The notes under the pieces: model-generated | What the model saw: the letters and a program-made list of their open reading frames with translations, nothing else | What the model was told of the DNA's origin: nothing | The model's database searches: none | Position numbers and translations under genes: made by a program | Shown here: one piece after another, positions 59,571 to 64,000 of the stretch | Layout of the letters: each line of letters begins with the position of its first letter | How positions within the stretch are numbered: the first letter of the stretch is position 1 | DNA from: JANMZR01 sp040385875 | GTDB taxonomy: Bacteria > Bacteroidota > Bacteroidia > Cytophagales > Spirosomataceae | Length of the DNA: 64,000 nt | NCBI GenBank assembly: GCA_040385875.1 | Contig: JAZKGO010000126.1 | Span: 10,988-74,987 of the forward strand | Direction: 5' to 3'

Positions 59571-62500
59571 TTGAAAGTACTAAAAACCTTCATTCAATTT
59601 ATTTTACTCTTGGCTCCAATAATTTCCAAAAGCCAGCAGGTTTCTTTTTCTCCAGTGCCAATAACTGTCGACAGAGCTTTTACAAATATTGTAGGCATGT
59701 GCCAAGATAAAAATGGTTTTATATGGCTTGCCGATAATTATAATGGCCTTTTAAAATATGATGGTAGCCGTTTGGTATCTTACAAATCAAATCCACGAAA
59801 CAGTAATTCACTTATTTCGGACAACTTAGAATGCCTTTTTGCGGGATCAAATGGTAATATTTGGATTGGTAGCAAACAAAATGGATTGGATAGCTTTGAA
59901 CCTGAAGCCGAAACCTTTACACATTTTCAACATAATGAAGCCGACCCAACCAGTTTGAGTAGCAATGCAATTAATGCTATTTTGGAAGACCGGAGTGGCA
60001 CGTTATGGGTAGGTACAAATAATGGACTTGATACGCTTAACCGCAAAACGGGAAAGTTCACACACATTACAAACAATTCGGAAGCGGGGCTTGCATTAAA
60101 TCATGAAGATATCAAAGTTATTTATGAAGACAAAGAAGGAACAATTTGGATTGGATCAGGCAATACTTTTGGAATACAAAATTCTCAATTGCATGGTTTA
60201 TATAAATTCGAAAAAAAATCAAGCAAAATTGCTCGTTTTCAACACAATGAGAAAGTTGAAAATTCTTTAATCGACAACAAGGTTAGGGCAATTTTTGAAG
60301 ATAGCCGTGGTGTTTTTTGGATTGGCACTGCCGGTGATGGGTTGCACATCATGGATAGAAAAAATGGCACTTTTCAGCGTTGCCTTTTTGACCCCCAAAA
60401 ACCTGAAAAATTAAGCCGCCCGCTTGTAAATATTCATGCTCTATATGCAGTTGACCATATTGCTTTTATAAACGAAGATATGCAAGGTTGCATTTGGATT
60501 GGCACTTATGCCGCTGGTATCAATCGGTATAATCCAAAAACTAAAAAAATAGAGCACTTTGGAACAAAAGAAAAGGACTCTTACAAATTGGATAAAGACG
60601 ACTTTTGGGGAATGCTCAAAACAAAAGACAATTTAATGTGGGTATCAGGTTGGGAACCTGTAAATGAAAATCAAGTTTTGTATAAAATATCAACCTTACT
60701 CAAGCAAATTAATTATACACATCTTGGAAAAGAAGTAACGACTTTCTCCCAGGATGCAGAAGGAAATATGTGGCTTGGAACAAAACAAGGAATACTTAAA
60801 AAGAGCAATAGAGATAGTATTTTTAGAAATGTTAATAATGTTATTACCAAAAATTATTTGGGCTACCTGAAACATGATTCCCTTAATAATTTATGGATTT
60901 CTACAGATAATGGCCTTTATTATGAAAATAATTTTACCAAAAACATAATCAATTACAGGCACGACGAAAAAAATACAAATAGTTTAGCTTCTAATACTGT
61001 GTTTTTGACAGAACAAATTGGAAATGGACACTTACTGGTTGGAACAAATCAGGGGCTGGATTTATTGAATACCCATACAGGAATTTTTAAACATTTCACA
61101 CACAATCCCAACGATTCTAGTAGCATCAGCGGCAATAGAATCACAAGTATAAAAAAGGACAAATCAGGTAATATTTGGGTAGGAACGACAAAAGGATTGA
61201 ACCTTTTTGACCCGAAAACAGAGAAATTCAGCAGTAGCTTAGATATAAATGGGTCAACTATCTATTTCATTTTTGTGGACAGTCGAAACAAGGTATGGGT
61301 AAGCGGATACAGATCAGGCCTGTATGTTTATGACCAACAATCACCCAATTTCCTGCCTTTCAGTGATTCTACAGGCTTAATAAGTAATAATTTACTTATT
61401 CGGGGAATAACGGAAGACAACGAACATTCCTTATGGATGAATACAGATATCGGCATTATTAAATTAAACCCTGAAACAAAAAGTGCTGTGCTGTTTGGAA
61501 AAAGCCATGGAATTGATCCAAAAATTATAAAAGGCACTGGATTTACCGCATCAAATGGCGAAATATTTTATGGGGCCAGTGCTGGCTATTATCAATTCAA
61601 GCCTCAAAATTTTGTAAAGAAAATGGAAATTAGCCCACCACTTTTTAGTAAATTTTTTGTTAACAACACCGAATTAATTTCTGGTAATAACAAAATCCTG
61701 CAAAAACCCCTTTCACAAACTAAAAAAATTACACTAAATTATAATCAGAATAATTTCGCAATTGAATTTAATAATATTGATTTTATAACACTTGAAGATG
61801 AGAAAAATCTTTTATATAAACTTGAAAATTTTGACGAAGCTTGGAGGAAAAGTAGTAGTGAAAAAAAGGCTTATTATTACAGCGTTTCTCCTGGAAAATA
61901 TGTATTTAGGGTTAAAGCATTGAATGGTAACGGCATTTGGGCAGAAAAAAGTATAACTATTAATATTTCGCCACCATTTTGGAATACTTGGTGGTTTATT
62001 TTAATAGCCATTATTTTAGCAATATCAACTTTGTATATTTTAATACGCTGGCGAATCTATGATAAATTCAACAAGCAACTGGTTTTTTCGGAAAAAGAAA
62101 AAAAATTGGCCGAATTACAGCAGGAAAAAGTCGAACTCGAAATGCAAGTGCTTCGTGCACAGATGAATCCGCATTTTATTTTTAATTCACTTAATTCTAT
62201 CAATCGTTTTATTTTACAGAACAATAGTACTCTTGCATCAGAATATCTAACCAAATTTTCAAGATTGGTTCGTATGATATTACAAAATTCACAAGCCAAT
62301 TTAATTAGCCTGGAAAGTGAGTTGGATTCATTGAAACTATATTTAGAGCTGGAAGCATTGCGTTTTAATTATCATTTTACTTACAAAATTACTATTCCAA
62401 AAGAATTGGATATTGAAATATTAAAAATACCTCCATTGATCATTCAACCATTTGCAGAAAATGCGATTTGGCATGGATTAATGCATAAAGAGGAAAAAGG

Positions 62501-62771
62501 ACTGCTTGATATTGAAATAAGCCAAGAAAATGAGCATCTGTTTTTTAAAATAACAGATGATGGTATTGGGAGAAAGGCATCGGCTTCAAGTTCAAGTAAA
62601 ACGGCAAGTATGCATAAATCCATGGGCATGGCAATTACAGCTAATAGAATTTCAATGATGCAAAATTTGAATGGAATGGCATCATCAGTTACAATTATTG
62701 ACATGATGGATAATGAGGGAAAAGGTGCAGGCACTGAAGTAATTATTAAAATACCGGTTATTTATGATTAA
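59571..62771 (+). CDS. Beta-propeller LytS-type sensor histidine kinase
   Basis: A 1066-residue membrane protein. A signal peptide (MKVLKTFIQFILLLAPIIS) starts from a TTG, since the nearby ATG at 59563 runs into a stop after three codons. Then come about 14 Reg_prop-type propeller repeats (residues about 30-690; typical unit EDRSGTLWVGTNNGLDTLN), a Y_Y_Y domain (about 725-805), one membrane helix (about 810-828), a coiled coil, and a LytS/YehU-type kinase core (His868 in QMNPHFIFNSLNS; DDGIGRKA in the ATPase domain). Its stop overlaps the regulator start by eight bases. The extracytoplasmic propellers probably sense a glycan or other polymer. Confidence 0.88.
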   Translation: MKVLKTFIQFILLLAPIISKSQQVSFSPVPITVDRAFTNIVGMCQDKNGFIWLADNYNGLLKYDGSRLVSYKSNPRNSNSLISDNLECLFAGSNGNIWIGSKQNGLDSFEPEAETFTHFQHNEADPTSLSSNAINAILEDRSGTLWVGTNNGLDTLNRKTGKFTHITNNSEAGLALNHEDIKVIYEDKEGTIWIGSGNTFGIQNSQLHGLYKFEKKSSKIARFQHNEKVENSLIDNKVRAIFEDSRGVFWIGTAGDGLHIMDRKNGTFQRCLFDPQKPEKLSRPLVNIHALYAVDHIAFINEDMQGCIWIGTYAAGINRYNPKTKKIEHFGTKEKDSYKLDKDDFWGMLKTKDNLMWVSGWEPVNENQVLYKISTLLKQINYTHLGKEVTTFSQDAEGNMWLGTKQGILKKSNRDSIFRNVNNVITKNYLGYLKHDSLNNLWISTDNGLYYENNFTKNIINYRHDEKNTNSLASNTVFLTEQIGNGHLLVGTNQGLDLLNTHTGIFKHFTHNPNDSSSISGNRITSIKKDKSGNIWVGTTKGLNLFDPKTEKFSSSLDINGSTIYFIFVDSRNKVWVSGYRSGLYVYDQQSPNFLPFSDSTGLISNNLLIRGITEDNEHSLWMNTDIGIIKLNPETKSAVLFGKSHGIDPKIIKGTGFTASNGEIFYGASAGYYQFKPQNFVKKMEISPPLFSKFFVNNTELISGNNKILQKPLSQTKKITLNYNQNNFAIEFNNIDFITLEDEKNLLYKLENFDEAWRKSSSEKKAYYYSVSPGKYVFRVKALNGNGIWAEKSITINISPPFWNTWWFILIAIILAISTLYILIRWRIYDKFNKQLVFSEKEKKLAELQQEKVELEMQVLRAQMNPHFIFNSLNSINRFILQNNSTLASEYLTKFSRLVRMILQNSQANLISLESELDSLKLYLELEALRFNYHFTYKITIPKELDIEILKIPPLIIQPFAENAIWHGLMHKEEKGLLDIEISQENEHLFFKITDDGIGRKASASSSSKTASMHKSMGMAITANRISMMQNLNGMASSVTIIDMMDNEGKGAGTEVIIKIPVIYD

Positions 62772-63504
62772 AGCCATTTTAGTTGACGATGAGGTTCATT
62801 GCCTCGATACGTTGAGCATATTGCTTAATGACTATTGTCCAGATGTGCAGGTAATGGAATGTTGCATGTCAGCAAAACAAGGATTGATTTCCATTGAAAA
62901 AAATAAACCAGCACTTGTTTTCTTAGATATTGAAATGCCTATCATGAATGGCTTTGAGCTTTTGGAACAATTTATTGAAATCCCCTTTGCAATCATTTTT
63001 ACAACCAGCTATGACCAATATGCAATAAAAGCTATCCGATTTAGTGCATTGGATTATTTATTAAAACCTATTGATCCAAAAGAGCTTATTTCAGCAATCA
63101 GTAAAGTGAAATTGCAAAAAAATCTGCCTATACCAGAGCAATTTCATATGTTGATGGCTCATTTATTAAATAAAGAAGGCGGCTTCAGCAAAATTGCCAT
63201 CCCTACATTGGAAGGTTTTGAGTTAATTGCTTTAGAAGAGGTGGTACGCTGTGAAGCTGATGATAATTATGTACATATTTTTCTAAAAAATAAAACTAAA
63301 ATTACCGCCTGTCGTACATTAAAAGAAATCGAAGAACAATTACAGAATTTTTCTTCCTTTATCCGAGTGCATCATTCTTATATCGTCAATTTAAATGAGG
63401 TAAATAAATATGTACGTGGCGAAGGAGGCTATCTTATAATGAGTGACGGTACTACTGTAAATGTTTCCCGCAGCCGTAAGGAGGCATTGATGAGGTGTTT
63501 TTGA
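62764..63504 (+). CDS. LytTR-family response regulator
   Basis: A 246-residue regulator. Receiver domain 1-120 with VDDE (7-10), phosphoacceptor Asp55 in VFLDIEMP and Lys in LLKPIDP. The LytTR DNA-binding domain (about 147-246) includes IALEEVVRCEADDNYVHIFL, KITACRTLKEIEEQL and FIRVHHSYIVNLNEVNKY. It overlaps the kinase gene by eight bases and is its obvious partner. LytTR regulators bind paired 9-12-bp direct repeats. The target is unknown; the lipoprotein gene 240 bases upstream of the kinase is a possible one. Confidence 0.92.
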   Translation: MIKAILVDDEVHCLDTLSILLNDYCPDVQVMECCMSAKQGLISIEKNKPALVFLDIEMPIMNGFELLEQFIEIPFAIIFTTSYDQYAIKAIRFSALDYLLKPIDPKELISAISKVKLQKNLPIPEQFHMLMAHLLNKEGGFSKIAIPTLEGFELIALEEVVRCEADDNYVHIFLKNKTKITACRTLKEIEEQLQNFSSFIRVHHSYIVNLNEVNKYVRGEGGYLIMSDGTTVNVSRSRKEALMRCF

Positions 63505-63925
63505 TAATTATTGAGGAGTAATAATTTTTTCAAAATTATGTATATTTAATAAAATATATTACCTGCTAAGGGAAATTATGGATAAAATTTAACGACAAAT
63601 ATTTCGCATAATTCAACCTAATATTGATCAAAATTGATTTAAAAACCTTTTCTTTATCTCTTCATCTTCTTATAAACCAACAGATCTAGAGCCTTAACAG
63701 CATTATTGTCCAGTAGTTTTGAATACCTTTAAAAACTAGCATGTATAACCCCCAATTATTCATAAATGGCTTTTGGCTGTAATGTAATATCCTTATATAA
63801 GCTTGTCATTACTTTTGTTTTTGCTCATAAAATTTATAAAACAAAGTAAATTTTCTAAATTCTTACATTTTCTAAATGTTGTTCCAAATTGACATAACTA
63901 ACTGATTATCAATGCTATAATTTAC
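63505..63925. other. Right end of the tRNA-flanked interval, no intact gene
   Basis: No complete gene. On the minus strand an open 24-codon stretch (63728-63657), ending KALDLLVYKKMKR-stop, reads like the end of a protein. An adjoining frame upstream is open for about 39 codons (up to near 63800), so a frameshifted relic is possible. I cannot name a family. The rest is AT-rich with short repeats such as TTCTAAAT. Confidence 0.35.
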
Positions 63926-63981
63926 CCTAGTGGGACCACACTCTTAAAAGCCTCATAATTAGCAGATTGTGAGGCTTTTTT
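63926..63981. repeat. Second copy of tRNA-Val 3' end plus terminator (att-like)
   Basis: Thirty-four bases from CCTAGTGGGACC onward match 58323-58356 exactly: the last 13 bases of tRNA-Val plus the start of its terminator. The next 22 bases match with three differences, all in or next to the hairpin loop; the stem is still paired (one C-G becomes T-G). The whole is a 56-bp direct repeat. No tRNA 5' half precedes it, so it is not a second tRNA gene. Confidence 0.85.
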
Positions 63982-64000
63982 GTTTCTCAAAACTTCCCAT

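Noticed and set aside
63926..63981. A second tRNA-Val gene
   Set aside because: Only the final 13 bases of the tRNA and the terminator are present; D, anticodon and most T-arm sequences are missing upstream.
1..64000. CRISPR array, rRNA operon, or intact insertion sequence
   Set aside because: No regularly spaced identical repeats with unique spacers, no rRNA-like sequence, and no transposase gene were seen in the window.

Overview
The window reads as a chromosomal segment from a low-GC member of the Bacteroidota, most likely the Cytophagia. Indicators are two giant secreted proteins ending in type IX secretion sorting domains, OmpA/PD40 proteins, a carboxypeptidase-regulatory-domain outer-membrane barrel, several lipoproteins, Bacteroidota-type -7 elements (TAnnTTTG), weak Shine-Dalgarno sequences and three ECF sigma factors. 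It looks like a draft or metagenome scaffold. Two runs of exactly 100 N are each flanked by the same 55 bases on both sides, so both gaps appear artificial and the first one splits a single giant gene.

Layout. 1-8 kb: end of a feruloyl-CoA-synthase-like gene with an SDR dehydrogenase, an endonuclease III, a secreted amidohydrolase, a bestrophin / carbonic anhydrase / small membrane protein operon, an OmpA-PD40 protein and a second SDR. 8-14 kb: an MFS transporter, then an OmpR regulator and its likely kinase separated by two secreted-protein genes, an SdiA-regulated-type lipoprotein and cytidine deaminase. 14.7-27.4 kb: an accessory surface module with a Tat-signal protein, three phage-tail-collar paralogues of identical length (172 aa), a GNAT acetyltransferase, a DUF6916-like protein and two giant paralogous beta-helix/cadherin-like proteins. 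27.6-45 kb: mostly housekeeping genes (pdhB, an OmpA lipoprotein, rfaE1, an aminotransferase, two thioredoxin-like proteins, TerC, a BNR-propeller protein, mreBCD, an ECF sigma with a small Cys-rich partner, gmk, nadD, a MerC-like protein, typA). 45-58 kb: an MBOAT/SGNH O-acetylation pair, an ECF/anti-sigma/LVIVD lipoprotein cluster, a sphingomyelin-synthase-like phosphatase, msrA, a second ECF/membrane pair and an outer-membrane barrel. 58-64 kb: tRNA-Val(TAC), followed by about 5.6 kb bounded by a repeat of the tRNA 3' end plus its terminator. This interval carries a lipoprotein and a beta-propeller LytS-type kinase with a LytTR regulator, and looks like a tRNA-integrated island relic.

The most interesting content is (i) the tail-collar / GNAT / DUF6916 / giant surface protein module, which has no other phage genes; (ii) the tRNA-Val att-like duplication; (iii) an inverted-repeat element of 105-119 bp present twice, once in a probable mRNA leader; and (iv) the bestrophin-carbonic anhydrase operon with an overlooked 45-aa membrane protein. 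All family assignments come from reading motifs; no database search was possible.
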